Assembly (NCBI GenBank): GCA_030617125.1
Contig: JAUWWA010000075.1
Coordinates: forward strand, 1-7,607
Direction of reading: 5' to 3'
From: Pirellulales bacterium
GTDB taxonomy: Bacteria; Planctomycetota; Planctomycetia; Pirellulales; Thermoguttaceae
Length of the DNA: 7,607 nt
Under the pieces are notes generated by a model that searched no databases, was not told where the DNA came from, and saw only the letters and a program-made list of their open reading frames with translations. The stretch's first letter is position 1. Each line of letters opens with the position of its first letter. A program made the position numbers and the translations under genes. Positions 1 through 5,756 of the stretch are shown here, piece after piece.

Positions 1-1
1 A

Positions 2-39
2 TGCGTTTCACGCACCCCACTTGACTAACGCTTGGTTAG
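2..39 (-). terminator. Weak stem-loops just after the stop of the secreted unknown
   Basis: Two small hairpins lie within 42 bases downstream of the stop codon of the minus-strand gene. One is CTAAC/GTTAG (25-29 with 35-39, five-base loop). The other is TGCGT/ACGCA (2-6 with 10-14, three-base loop that reads GAA on the minus strand). Neither has a visible T tract: the first is followed by mixed sequence and the second runs into the window edge. They could be part of a terminator, but five-base stems occur often by chance, so this is a weak call based on position. Confidence 0.2.
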
Positions 40-43
40 GCGC

Positions 44-1174
44 TCACTTTTCCAGGCGCCATCCCGATTTGTCGGCAGTCAGTGCGGTGTGACCCTCGTA
101 GCGGCCGTACACCTTGTGCATTTCCTCGATGCTGTCGAAGTAGCCCACGACGTGGGCCGCACTGAAGGATTCGCCCGCGTTGACCGGCTTGCCGTGGATT
201 TCCTCGATCATGACGATGATGTTCCCGGGTCGCTGGCTACACCACGCCTCGTAGACGACGGACGGGGCGAGCGTCAGCCCCGCCAGCCAGGGGCCGTCTT
301 TGCCCGTCTTCTTGTCCCGCAAATGGTACGCGCGAATGAAATGCTGTGGTGTCCTGTGCGTGTCGCGGCGGTAGCCGAACTTCAAGTCGGGCGGGAACGG
401 GGTGAAGAACTCGCTCGACGGAATGCGCACCCCTTGGGGGCCGCTCAGGTAGCTGAGGTAAATCTCGCTGAACGTGTCGCCCTTCTTGTGGCGGACGCAG
501 CCCGGCGTGTCGTTGCGGAGAAACATCTCCTGCGAATCGTTGACGCTGTCGATCTTATCCATCAAGACGAAGAACCGCTCGCCTCGGGGAAACACAATCA
601 GTTGCGTCCATCGCGATCCGGCCTTGCGGCCGGGGGCGGCATACTCGTACTTGTAAGTCGTCTTCACGGCGACGAAGTCTTTACCGCGGATCAACTCGGG
701 TTGAACCGGTTTCATCCGGTGGCAGAGCTGCGGTCCCTCGACCATACGCTTGCGATGGCTGCTGCCGTGGGCCATGCGGGCGTAGTATTGCCTAGCCGGG
801 TCGGTCTCATTCGTGTGCCAGGTATATCGGCCGACGCCGTGCCCGTCCGGGGTGATCACCCGATCGCCATAGGCTTCGTCGCTGCCCGCCTCCATGAGCC
901 AATCGACGACCATCAGGCCATCGCCGACTTCACGAAAGCCGGTCGTCTTATCGAGAAACGATCCCTTCTCGATGCCGGTCATCCAATGTTTCGGGTTCTT
1001 CTTGGGAATGACGGCTTCGAGCTTGTCGGTCTCGATCTTGATCGCGCGGTCGTCCTCGCTCACGCGCGCCCATTCGGTGTCTTTCGGCGGCTGGGCCAGA
1101 ACCCATCCGGCGCTTGCAATCGCGATGAGCAACGCCAATGACAACTGGGTAAAGAAGGCCTTGGAAAGTCTCAT
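44..1174 (-). CDS. Secreted protein of unknown function (376 aa)
   Basis: I do not recognise this family. The N-terminus is a clear signal peptide: MRLSK, a hydrophobic stretch at residues 9-26 (LSLALLIAIASAGWVLA), and a likely signal peptidase I site after A27 (VLA|QPP), so the mature protein should be exported to the periplasm or beyond. The mature part is soluble-looking, beta-rich and aromatic-rich, with no further membrane segment. It has compact stretches that look conserved, such as KHWMTGIEKGSFLDKTTGF (63-80), GDGLMVVDWLMEAGSDEAYGD (84-104) and HVVGYFDSIEEMHKVYG (341-357). Two Cys at 151 and 226 and one at 312 are present. The start is supported by a GAGGA Shine-Dalgarno at 1181-1185, six bases before the ATG. 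A long open frame on the opposite strand covers almost the same region but lacks this support. The gene seems to be transcribed alone from the promoter at 1289-1317. The fold could be a carbohydrate-binding or sugar-processing beta-sandwich, which is only a guess from context. Confidence 0.85.
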   Translation of the reverse strand: MRLSKAFFTQLSLALLIAIASAGWVLAQPPKDTEWARVSEDDRAIKIETDKLEAVIPKKNPKHWMTGIEKGSFLDKTTGFREVGDGLMVVDWLMEAGSDEAYGDRVITPDGHGVGRYTWHTNETDPARQYYARMAHGSSHRKRMVEGPQLCHRMKPVQPELIRGKDFVAVKTTYKYEYAAPGRKAGSRWTQLIVFPRGERFFVLMDKIDSVNDSQEMFLRNDTPGCVRHKKGDTFSEIYLSYLSGPQGVRIPSSEFFTPFPPDLKFGYRRDTHRTPQHFIRAYHLRDKKTGKDGPWLAGLTLAPSVVYEAWCSQRPGNIIVMIEEIHGKPVNAGESFSAAHVVGYFDSIEEMHKVYGRYEGHTALTADKSGWRLEK

Positions 1175-1288
1175 GAGTTGTCCTCTTTGTTCTTGCGAGT
1201 CGGTTACAGTTGGTCAACGAGCCTCTTCCTCAGGTTGCACAACTGCCCGGGGCTACCCGAGAAAAATTGCCCGGCACTCATAGTGTTG

Positions 1289-1317
1289 ATTGTGAGCAGG
1301 CGCATCAGGCTTGTCAA
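1289..1317 (-). promoter_or_regulatory. Sigma70-type promoter for the secreted unknown
   Basis: On the minus strand there is a perfect -35 box TTGACA (1317-1312), a 17-base spacer, and a -10 box CACAAT (1294-1289), which matches TATAAT at four of six positions. Transcription would begin near 1282, giving a leader of about 108 bases before the ATG at 1174. The perfect -35 and ideal spacing make this the best promoter match I noted in the window. Planctomycete housekeeping promoters are less well defined than those of enterobacteria, so the call remains a prediction. Confidence 0.5.
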
Positions 1318-1340
1318 GGTCCTGAGCGTTCGTTGCGCAA

Positions 1341-1357
1341 GAATTCCCCGGGAATTC
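1341..1357. repeat. Perfect 17-bp palindrome upstream of the promoter, possible operator
   Basis: GAATTCCC (1341-1348) and its exact inverse GGGAATTC (1350-1357) are separated by one C. The centre is about 67 bases upstream of the predicted transcription start near 1282, where an activator would bind. A partial copy follows: CAAGAATTCC at 1338 recurs as CAAGAATTTCC at 1360, a spacing of 22 bases or about two helical turns. The symmetry is seen directly. A role as a transcription factor site is inferred. Confidence 0.4.
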
Positions 1358-1411
1358 GTCAAGAATTTCCGTGGATTTTGGATCATTCCCGTCGAGCACG
1401 AGTCGGATTTT

Positions 1412-1452
1412 CGAGCCGACCAACAATCTGGCCGAGCGGGTAATTCGGCTCG
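1412..1452 (-). terminator. Inverted repeat after the pseudokinase stop, possible terminator
   Basis: CGAGCCGA (1412-1419) and TCGGCTCG (1445-1452) form a perfect 8-bp stem with a 25-base loop, beginning 19 bases beyond the stop codon at 1471. Read in the minus direction, the stem is followed by AAAATCC rather than a T run, so this is not a canonical intrinsic terminator. Competing five-base stems overlap it. The position is right for transcript-end structure, but the support is modest. Confidence 0.25.
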
Positions 1453-1470
1453 TGGTGAAACACCGGCGGA

Positions 1471-3894
1471 TCACCCCGAGGAGGCGGAGCGGAACCGCGT
1501 CGCGCCCCCTCTTGCGTCGCCTTTCTCGCCCGGCACTTTTGTCGGATCGATTCCCGGCGGATCGGTCGAGCGCAACGGGGCCTGCCAGCGGATGATACGG
1601 CTGGCGGCCGGATCGGGCGAGGCGTCGCCGGCGAAGCCTACTTCGCTGCGAACCAACCCGGCGATGGAAACGGCCGTGTCGTCGAGTTCCTCGCGGCCGC
1701 CGTCGGGCATTTGCCGCGCAGCGATCATCACGGCGGGCGCAACCAGAGAGCCCTGGCCCGTCCATCGCATGTTCCGAAACAATCGTTCCGCCGCATCGTC
1801 GCCGCGCAGCAGAATCAACGGCGAGGCCCGGTTGGGAACCAACGCACACGCAGAAGCCTGAATCGAAATCCCGCCCGGCTGTTCGACTATCCCCCGGCAG
1901 TCGCATTCCAACACGGGGCCCGAGTTGCGCAACGTCACCTGCGACAGCGCGATTCGCACCGGCTCGTCCGGCCGCGGGCAATGGTCCAGCCGCACCAGCG
2001 GTCCGGCGCCCAAGTGCAGCGTGTTAGTCAGTTCCACGGCGATAGCCCCGACGGTTCGGCAGTCGACGCCTGCACCCACATGCCACAACACGCAGTTTTC
2101 CAGTTGCACGCGGCCACTGGGCAGCGACATGGCCGCATCGTTCGCATTGGCCGGGTGCGTCCATCGCACCGCGGCCGGCGCGAGATCCGCTCTGGCCGAG
2201 CGGAACCGGCAGCCGCTAAACGTCGCTCGCGAAGCTTTGAGTTGCACGATGGCGGCCCGCGAATCGGCCGAATGATCGTAGACGAAGTCGATATTCTCGA
2301 ACCGGACGTTCTCCACGTCGACGAGAAGCCCGCCGCGTGGCGCCAGGAGCGTCGGCCGCCGGTTCGGCATTCCGCGGACGCACTGGCCGGCACGCAGTTC
2401 GAGCGCGTCGACTGGCAACGGCTCGTTGTCGGCAAGCACCAGGTCTGCGGGAGACGGCGGCAACAGCGGCTTCGAAGCGGTAGAGGGCATCTCTCGCGAC
2501 GGCCGCTCGACGACGTGATGTGCCGGCACCACGGCGGTGTCGGTGAAGTTGGCGCGTGTGCCGGGAGTGTTCTTACCCCTGCCGGAAGTGTTGCCACGAT
2601 CGCCGCCTAGCTTGGAATTGCGGGGTTCTTCATGACTTCTACCGGCGTCATTATCAGTTGAAGTCGCGGCGACGTGCGTTCGGGGTTCGCTTTGGCCCGA
2701 AAACCGTGCCCGCCATATTGGCCAAAAGACCGCGGCGGTGGCCATCACACACGCGGCTGTCGCGGCGAGCCGCAGCGGCGTGCGGCTCGATCGGCGACTC
2801 GGCCGAACCGCCAACGGCCATCGACCGGTTGAGCGGCCCCGCCGAGCGAGGCAACTCGCCAAGGCCTGCCTTCCGCCTCGGGTGGGCGGGCCCAGCGTGG
2901 CGGCAAGCCGCACCATCGACTCCGGACGTTCGCTCGCCTCGCGCTGCAAGCAGGCCGAAACGGCCGCGCTGAGCACTTCCGGCACGTCGGGAGCCAGTCG
3001 CTGCACGTCGAACACCTCGGCCGTCTGCGCCGCGCGAAGCTTCGCCAGGCTGTCGCCTCCGGTCAAGGGCGGCCGACCACAAAGCAAGTGCCACCATACG
3101 CAACCGCAGGCATACACGTCGGCGGCCGTGTTCGGCGCAGTGCCGTCGATGATTCGTTCAGGCGCGAGGCAGTCATATGCTTCGGGGCGCAAGTTGGCAT
3201 GGGCGTAGCCCTCTTCCGGACGGACAATCGCGCGAAGGCCCGGCTGCGCAACCACCACGCCGCCGGCGTCGGTCAGGATCAATCCCGATGTGCACACGTC
3301 GCCGTGACACCGTCCGGCCTCCTCCAAGACAACCAGTCCGGCGAGCATCGCCCGGGCGATCTCGAGGACCACCACCGGCGGGAAGCGGCCGTTGTGGACG
3401 ATCCACTCGGCGGCGGTCTGGCCTTCGAGCCATGGCGAGGCGGCGTAGATGCGATCACCGTCGGCGCCGGCGTCGGTGTTCGCCGCAAGATGCTCGGACG
3501 GGAGGTTCTCGCCCGCGGCGGCCAGGGCTTGCAGGCAATCGAGGACCTTGCCGGCCTTCGCGCCCGCGCCGTCGAGCACTGCAAGGCGGACCGTCTCGCC
3601 GGATTCGAGCCGCCTGGCCCGATAGGAGGCCGCATATTCGGGCCACGGCAGCGGCCGGCAGAGTACGTAGGGTCCGATCCGCAGCAAGTCTCCGCGTCCG
3701 GTGTTGATTTCGGCGGCCTGAAATCGCGTGAGGATTCGGGCTTGGGCCAGGGCATCGATCCAAATCGACTCGAAGTGCGGCAGATCGCGGGCGAGCCGGC
3801 GCACCCGGGGCGCCATTCGCTCGATCTGGGCGGTCGTGGCCAGCCCAAGGCGTTCCAACAGGGCAATCAGTTGTGGCGGCGGCGGTTCCCGCAT
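1471..3894 (-). CDS. Membrane pseudokinase with C-terminal beta-helix-like domain (807 aa)
   Basis: Residues 1-75 form a helical module ending in ILTRFQAAEINTGRGDLLRIGPYVL, which resembles the region ahead of planctomycete Ser/Thr kinase domains. Residues 75-332 follow the kinase fold, but the catalytic residues are gone. The glycine loop is absent. The VAIK lysine position is Ala105 (VRLAVLD). The HRDxKxxN motif reads HGDVCTSG (197-204), keeping Asp199 but losing Lys and Asn. DFG reads QPG (217-219). Structural motifs remain: APE at 244-246, DVYACG (259-264) and the RPE arginine (R323). An arginine-rich stretch (351-375) precedes one membrane span (376-394), predicting a cytoplasmic kinase-like domain and an exported C-terminus. 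After a polar linker, residues about 495-770 have short beta-strand repeats typical of right-handed parallel beta-helices (for example VRFENIDF, ATFSGCRF, VQLENCVL). The ATG at 3894 is chosen because GGAGG lies five bases upstream. A longer frame starting at 4017 would begin inside the insertion sequence. ATP-dependent phosphotransfer is unlikely; a scaffold or sensor role is inferred. Confidence 0.85.
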   Translation of the reverse strand: MREPPPPQLIALLERLGLATTAQIERMAPRVRRLARDLPHFESIWIDALAQARILTRFQAAEINTGRGDLLRIGPYVLCRPLPWPEYAASYRARRLESGETVRLAVLDGAGAKAGKVLDCLQALAAAGENLPSEHLAANTDAGADGDRIYAASPWLEGQTAAEWIVHNGRFPPVVVLEIARAMLAGLVVLEEAGRCHGDVCTSGLILTDAGGVVVAQPGLRAIVRPEEGYAHANLRPEAYDCLAPERIIDGTAPNTAADVYACGCVWWHLLCGRPPLTGGDSLAKLRAAQTAEVFDVQRLAPDVPEVLSAAVSACLQREASERPESMVRLAATLGPPTRGGRQALASCLARRGRSTGRWPLAVRPSRRSSRTPLRLAATAACVMATAAVFWPIWRARFSGQSEPRTHVAATSTDNDAGRSHEEPRNSKLGGDRGNTSGRGKNTPGTRANFTDTAVVPAHHVVERPSREMPSTASKPLLPPSPADLVLADNEPLPVDALELRAGQCVRGMPNRRPTLLAPRGGLLVDVENVRFENIDFVYDHSADSRAAIVQLKASRATFSGCRFRSARADLAPAAVRWTHPANANDAAMSLPSGRVQLENCVLWHVGAGVDCRTVGAIAVELTNTLHLGAGPLVRLDHCPRPDEPVRIALSQVTLRNSGPVLECDCRGIVEQPGGISIQASACALVPNRASPLILLRGDDAAERLFRNMRWTGQGSLVAPAVMIAARQMPDGGREELDDTAVSIAGLVRSEVGFAGDASPDPAASRIIRWQAPLRSTDPPGIDPTKVPGEKGDARGGATRFRSASSG

Positions 3895-4010
3895 GGCTTC
3901 CTCCGTGAACTCTTTTGGGGGTATTCTCGCCGCAATGGAGATCTGCTGCAATACTGAAAAAACCGCGACGTCGCTCGTCGAATGGACGGCTTTCGCGTAT
4001 GATATCCTAT
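3895..4010. promoter_or_regulatory. 5' region of the pseudokinase gene, cut by the insertion sequence
   Basis: These 116 bases lie between the pseudokinase ATG and the left end of the insertion sequence. They contain the Shine-Dalgarno GGAGG next to the gene. A weak promoter candidate is present on the minus strand: TTGCAG (3951-3946), a 17-base spacer, and GAGAAT (3928-3923), matching consensus at three and four of six positions. No palindrome or RNA structure stands out. Upstream control sequence that once lay further away would now be beyond the insertion sequence. Confidence 0.3.
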
Positions 4011-4031
4011 CCCGCATTTCCCAGATGAGTT
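4011..4031 (+). repeat. Left terminal inverted repeat of the insertion sequence
   Basis: This end reads CCCGCATTTCCCAGATGAGT followed by T. It matches the reverse complement of the right end at 16 of 21 positions, with mismatches at positions 3, 5, 14, 15 and 18 from the tip. The core ATTTCCCA is identical in both ends. Similarity resumes further in with CCTG after a one-base shift. It is the expected transposase binding and cleavage site. Confidence 0.8.
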
Positions 4032-4032
4032 A

Positions 4033-4108
4033 CCCTGCTTTGGCATGCGATTTGCGCCACACCCTTGAAAACAGGAGATTTGACGTATTTCATGCCAAAG
4101 TGACAGGG
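4033..4108 (+). promoter_or_regulatory. Hairpin covering the transposase Shine-Dalgarno
   Basis: Two blocks of complementarity stack into one stem. CTTTGGCATG (4038-4047) pairs perfectly with CATGCCAAAG (4091-4100), and CCCTG (4033-4037) pairs with CAGGG (4104-4108), with a three-base bulge (4101-4103). The outer block covers most of the AGGGGA Shine-Dalgarno (4105-4110) of the transposase. An RNA started outside the element would contain both arms and could hide the ribosome site. An RNA started near 4100 from the internal promoter would contain almost none of the stem. This resembles the known logic of IS10 and IS50, where read-through transcripts are translated poorly. The pairing is seen directly; the function is inferred. 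Confidence 0.5.
4065..4093 (+). promoter_or_regulatory. Candidate internal promoter of the transposase
   Basis: TTGAAA (4065-4070, five of six) and TTTCAT (4088-4093, four of six) are 17 bases apart. Transcription would start near 4100, leaving a short leader with AGGGGA at 4105-4110 free in front of the ATG. The -10 box overlaps the 3' arm of the hairpin. The match is modest and is supported mainly by its placement. Confidence 0.35.
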
Positions 4109-4115
4109 GAACCCA

Positions 4116-5474
4116 ATGGGTGACGCCAAAAACGACGATTTGCGAGTCAGTTTTGACAGCCGCTTGAAGCTCAAGTTCCTTGGTAGCCAGATCACAACCG
4201 ACGCCGGATTGTTGGCGTATCGCGAACTCGATGAAACGCTCGGGCTGACTGAAATGGCCCCAGCCGCCCTCGAAGACAGTCGCGTGGGGAGCAACAAGCA
4301 GCATGGCCTGTTACCACTGCTGCGTCAGTCGATCTACAGCCGACTGGCAGGCTACGAAGACGTGAATGATGCCGAGCGATTGGCGGTCGATCCCGCCATG
4401 TGTCATGTGGTCGGTGGCAGAGCAACGCTGCCGAAGAAGCAAGCCGCTTCGACCAGTGAGGTCGGCCGATTTGAGACGGACATTCTCAGCACGAAGAAGA
4501 ATATCACGACGCTCATGAATCTTTCCGGTCGATGGATCGACACGGTGCATGAGCGAAAGCCTTTGAAAACACTGATTCTTGATATGGACAGCTCATTCAG
4601 TGAGACCTACGGCAGTCAAGAGGGCACGGCCTATAACGGGCACTTCGAGTGCATGTGCTATCACCCGCTGTTCCTGTTCAATCAAGATGGCGACCTGGAA
4701 CGAGCGATGCTGCGACGCGGCAATCAGGCCAGCGCAAAGTTCTGGCGGCGGGTACTCTTGCCGGTAATCGATCGGTATCGTCACCTGGACATCCCGAAGT
4801 TCTTTCGTGGCGATGCCGCCTTCGCCAATCCGGCGTTGTACCGAGTGCTGGAGAAAGAAGGTTACCTTTACGCCATTCGTCTCAAGGCCAACGCGGTCTT
4901 GGAGCGGGAAATCGAGCATCTTCTTACACGTCCCGTGGGACGGCCTTCACGTAAGCCCAAGGTGTTTTACCACAGCTTTCAATATCAGGCGAAATCATGG
5001 AAACGGTCGCGTCGCGTGGTGGCTAAGGTGGAGTGGCATCAAGATGAGTTGTTCCCGCGAGTGGGGTTCATCGTGACCAACTCGAACAAACGACCGAAAA
5101 ACGTGGTTAAGTTCTACAACGGTCGCGGCACGGCGGAGCAGTGGATAAAAGAAGGCAAGAACGCTGTCAAATGGACGAAGCTCTCCTGTCGCATGTTCAA
5201 GGATAACCAGACACGGTTGCAGTTATTCGCCTTGGCTTACAACCTGGGGAACTTCTTGCGTCGGCTTGCCCTGCCTCGTGATGTGAAGCACTGGTCGCTG
5301 ACAACGCTACGAGAAAAGCTCGTCAAGATTGGGGCCAAGGTGACGCAACACTCGAGGTACGTGACGTTCCAACTGGCGGAGGTGGCTGTGACGCGAAACT
5401 TGTTCGCAGCGATCCTCGACCGCATTGAGCGGTTGGCGATCCCACCGCCGATCGTCGATGCCCATCCCGAATAG
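4116..5474 (+). CDS. IS1380-family DDE transposase (452 aa)
   Basis: This enzyme cuts and joins the ends of the surrounding element. It has the typical IS1380 N-terminus (LKLKFLGSQITTDAGLLAYRELDE at 17-40) and an RNase H-like DDE core. The first catalytic Asp is in LILDMDSS (D156 or D158), the second in FFRGDAAFA (D233), and the third acidic residue is E341. The IS4-superfamily YREK signature is complete: Y334, R337, E341 and K348, with the expected 2-3-6 spacing, in YNGRGTAEQWIKEGK. The length is normal for the family and there is no frameshift or internal stop, so it may be active. The ATG at 4116 has an AGGGGA Shine-Dalgarno at 4105-4110. A tiny inverted repeat, ACCC-AAT-GGGT (4111-4121), straddles the start codon. 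It is the only gene of the element. Confidence 0.93.
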   Translation: MGDAKNDDLRVSFDSRLKLKFLGSQITTDAGLLAYRELDETLGLTEMAPAALEDSRVGSNKQHGLLPLLRQSIYSRLAGYEDVNDAERLAVDPAMCHVVGGRATLPKKQAASTSEVGRFETDILSTKKNITTLMNLSGRWIDTVHERKPLKTLILDMDSSFSETYGSQEGTAYNGHFECMCYHPLFLFNQDGDLERAMLRRGNQASAKFWRRVLLPVIDRYRHLDIPKFFRGDAAFANPALYRVLEKEGYLYAIRLKANAVLEREIEHLLTRPVGRPSRKPKVFYHSFQYQAKSWKRSRRVVAKVEWHQDELFPRVGFIVTNSNKRPKNVVKFYNGRGTAEQWIKEGKNAVKWTKLSCRMFKDNQTRLQLFALAYNLGNFLRRLALPRDVKHWSLTTLREKLVKIGAKVTQHSRYVTFQLAEVAVTRNLFAAILDRIERLAIPPPIVDAHPE

Positions 5475-5621
5475 GCGGTTTCATTCACTGAAAAACAGCG
5501 TATTCGAGGGGAACCTACGCGCCAGCGAGCCGATTGATGCAAGAAAACCCGTCGGATACACCACATCGGAGGCGAACAAGCGGGCAACGACCAAAAAAGC
5601 CTTGGAAATCATTACAATCTA

Positions 5622-5649
5622 TAGACGCTGGAGGGCACGATGTTAAAAT
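5622..5649 (+). promoter_or_regulatory. Possible outward-facing promoter at the right end of the element
   Basis: TAGACG (5622-5627, four of six against TTGACA) and TAAAAT (5644-5649, five of six against TATAAT) are 16 bases apart and point toward the hydrolase gene. Transcription would start near 5656, about 100 bases ahead of the hydrolase ATG, and the transcript would begin just before the palindrome at 5663-5683. Outward promoters are known in several insertion sequence families. This one is only a sequence match. Confidence 0.25.
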
Positions 5650-5662
5650 GGGGGGTGATTCA

Positions 5663-5683
5663 AGCCTGGAACGGTTCCAGGCT
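5663..5683. repeat. Perfect 21-bp palindrome next to the right inverted repeat
   Basis: AGCCTGGAAC (5663-5672) is followed by one G and then its exact inverse GTTCCAGGCT (5674-5683). As RNA it would form a nine-base stem with a three-base loop. It ends one base before the right terminal inverted repeat. No T run follows, so it is not a standard terminator. It could be a subterminal transposase site, or a structure that blocks or stabilises transcripts crossing the element boundary. Confidence 0.6.
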
Positions 5684-5684
5684 C

Positions 5685-5705
5685 AACCCAAATGGGAAAT
5701 CCCGG
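5685..5705 (-). repeat. Right terminal inverted repeat of the insertion sequence
   Basis: Read on the minus strand from 5705, it begins CCGGGATTTCCCATTTGGGT and pairs with the left end at 16 of 21 positions. The outer CC and the ATTTCCCA core are shared. The host sequence resumes at about 5706, leaving 51 bases before the hydrolase ATG. Confidence 0.8.
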
Positions 5706-5756
5706 ACCAGAGAATCAGCGGTCCCATCTACCCCTGCCCATCATGAGGCCCCCCGA
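5706..5756 (+). promoter_or_regulatory. Remnant 5' region of the hydrolase gene
   Basis: Only 51 bases of host sequence remain between the element and the hydrolase start. GAGG at 5745-5748 is placed eight bases before the ATG at 5757 and is the likely Shine-Dalgarno. A six-codon frame (ATG at 5743, M-R-P-P-E-stop at 5758-5760) overlaps the hydrolase start codon by two bases, an arrangement that could allow translational coupling. No promoter boxes are seen in this stretch, so transcription must begin further upstream, within or beyond the element. Confidence 0.35.

Larger units (their letters stand above)
1175..1470. other. Intergenic region between the pseudokinase and secreted unknown
   Basis: This 296-base gap holds the promoter (1289-1317), the palindrome (1341-1357), a weak inverted repeat after the pseudokinase stop (1412-1452) and the leader of the downstream gene. 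The leader contains a 25-codon minus-strand frame (1281-1204, beginning MSAGQFFSGS and ending LVDQL) whose ATG falls almost on the predicted transcription start. No RNA gene is recognisable. The gap length and the strong promoter suggest the two minus-strand genes are separate transcription units. Confidence 0.6.
5475..5684 (+). other. Non-coding 3' tail of the insertion sequence
   Basis: About 210 bases separate the transposase stop from the right inverted repeat. They include a small hairpin, TTTCA/TGAAA (5479-5483 with 5489-5493), and a bulged stem GCGTA/TACGC (5498-5502 with 5516-5520). Either could serve as a weak transcript end, but no T run follows. Further along are the outward promoter candidate (5622-5649), an ATG at 5640 with GGAGGG at 5630-5635, and the palindrome at 5663-5683. 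No second transposon gene is evident; the short open frames here look like chance. Confidence 0.45.
4011..5705 (+). mobile_element. IS1380-family insertion sequence, apparently complete
   Basis: The element is 1,695 bases long, in the normal range for the IS1380 family, and carries one full-length DDE transposase. Its ends are imperfect inverted repeats: 4011-4031 matches the reverse complement of 5685-5705 at 16 of 21 positions, both starting CC and sharing ATTTCCCA. The interior is visibly less GC-rich than the flanking genes, consistent with recent arrival. IS1380 elements usually make short target duplications, but the flanks (CCTAT before 4011, ACCAG after 5705) do not match. Either the duplication has decayed, or the flanks were rearranged, or the boundary is off by a few bases. 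The element separates two divergently transcribed host genes. Confidence 0.85.

Noticed and set aside
32..1141. Plus-strand frame of 369 codons opposite the secreted unknown
   Set aside because: It mirrors the minus-strand gene, which has a signal peptide, Shine-Dalgarno and promoter. Long antisense frames are common in GC-rich genes with biased third positions.
1711..3957. Long plus-strand frames opposite the pseudokinase (1711-2610 and 3088-3957)
   Set aside because: Low-complexity, Arg-rich or Gly-rich translations with no motif; the minus-strand protein has clear kinase-fold motifs and a membrane span.
3895..4017. Extended start of the pseudokinase at 4017
   Set aside because: That ATG lies inside the terminal repeat of the insertion sequence and has no Shine-Dalgarno; the start at 3894 has GGAGG at ideal spacing.
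5475..5684. Guide-type RNA in the tail of the insertion sequence
   Set aside because: The IS1380 family is not known to use guide RNAs, and only short isolated stems are visible here, with no promoter-structure-terminator unit.
4006..5710. Target-site duplication flanking the insertion sequence
   Set aside because: CCTAT on the left and ACCAG on the right do not match, and shifting the boundary by one or two bases does not produce a match.
5534..5746. A 70-codon plus-strand frame in the tail of the insertion sequence
   Set aside because: It crosses the element boundary, resembles no known product and has no clear ribosome site; it is probably chance.
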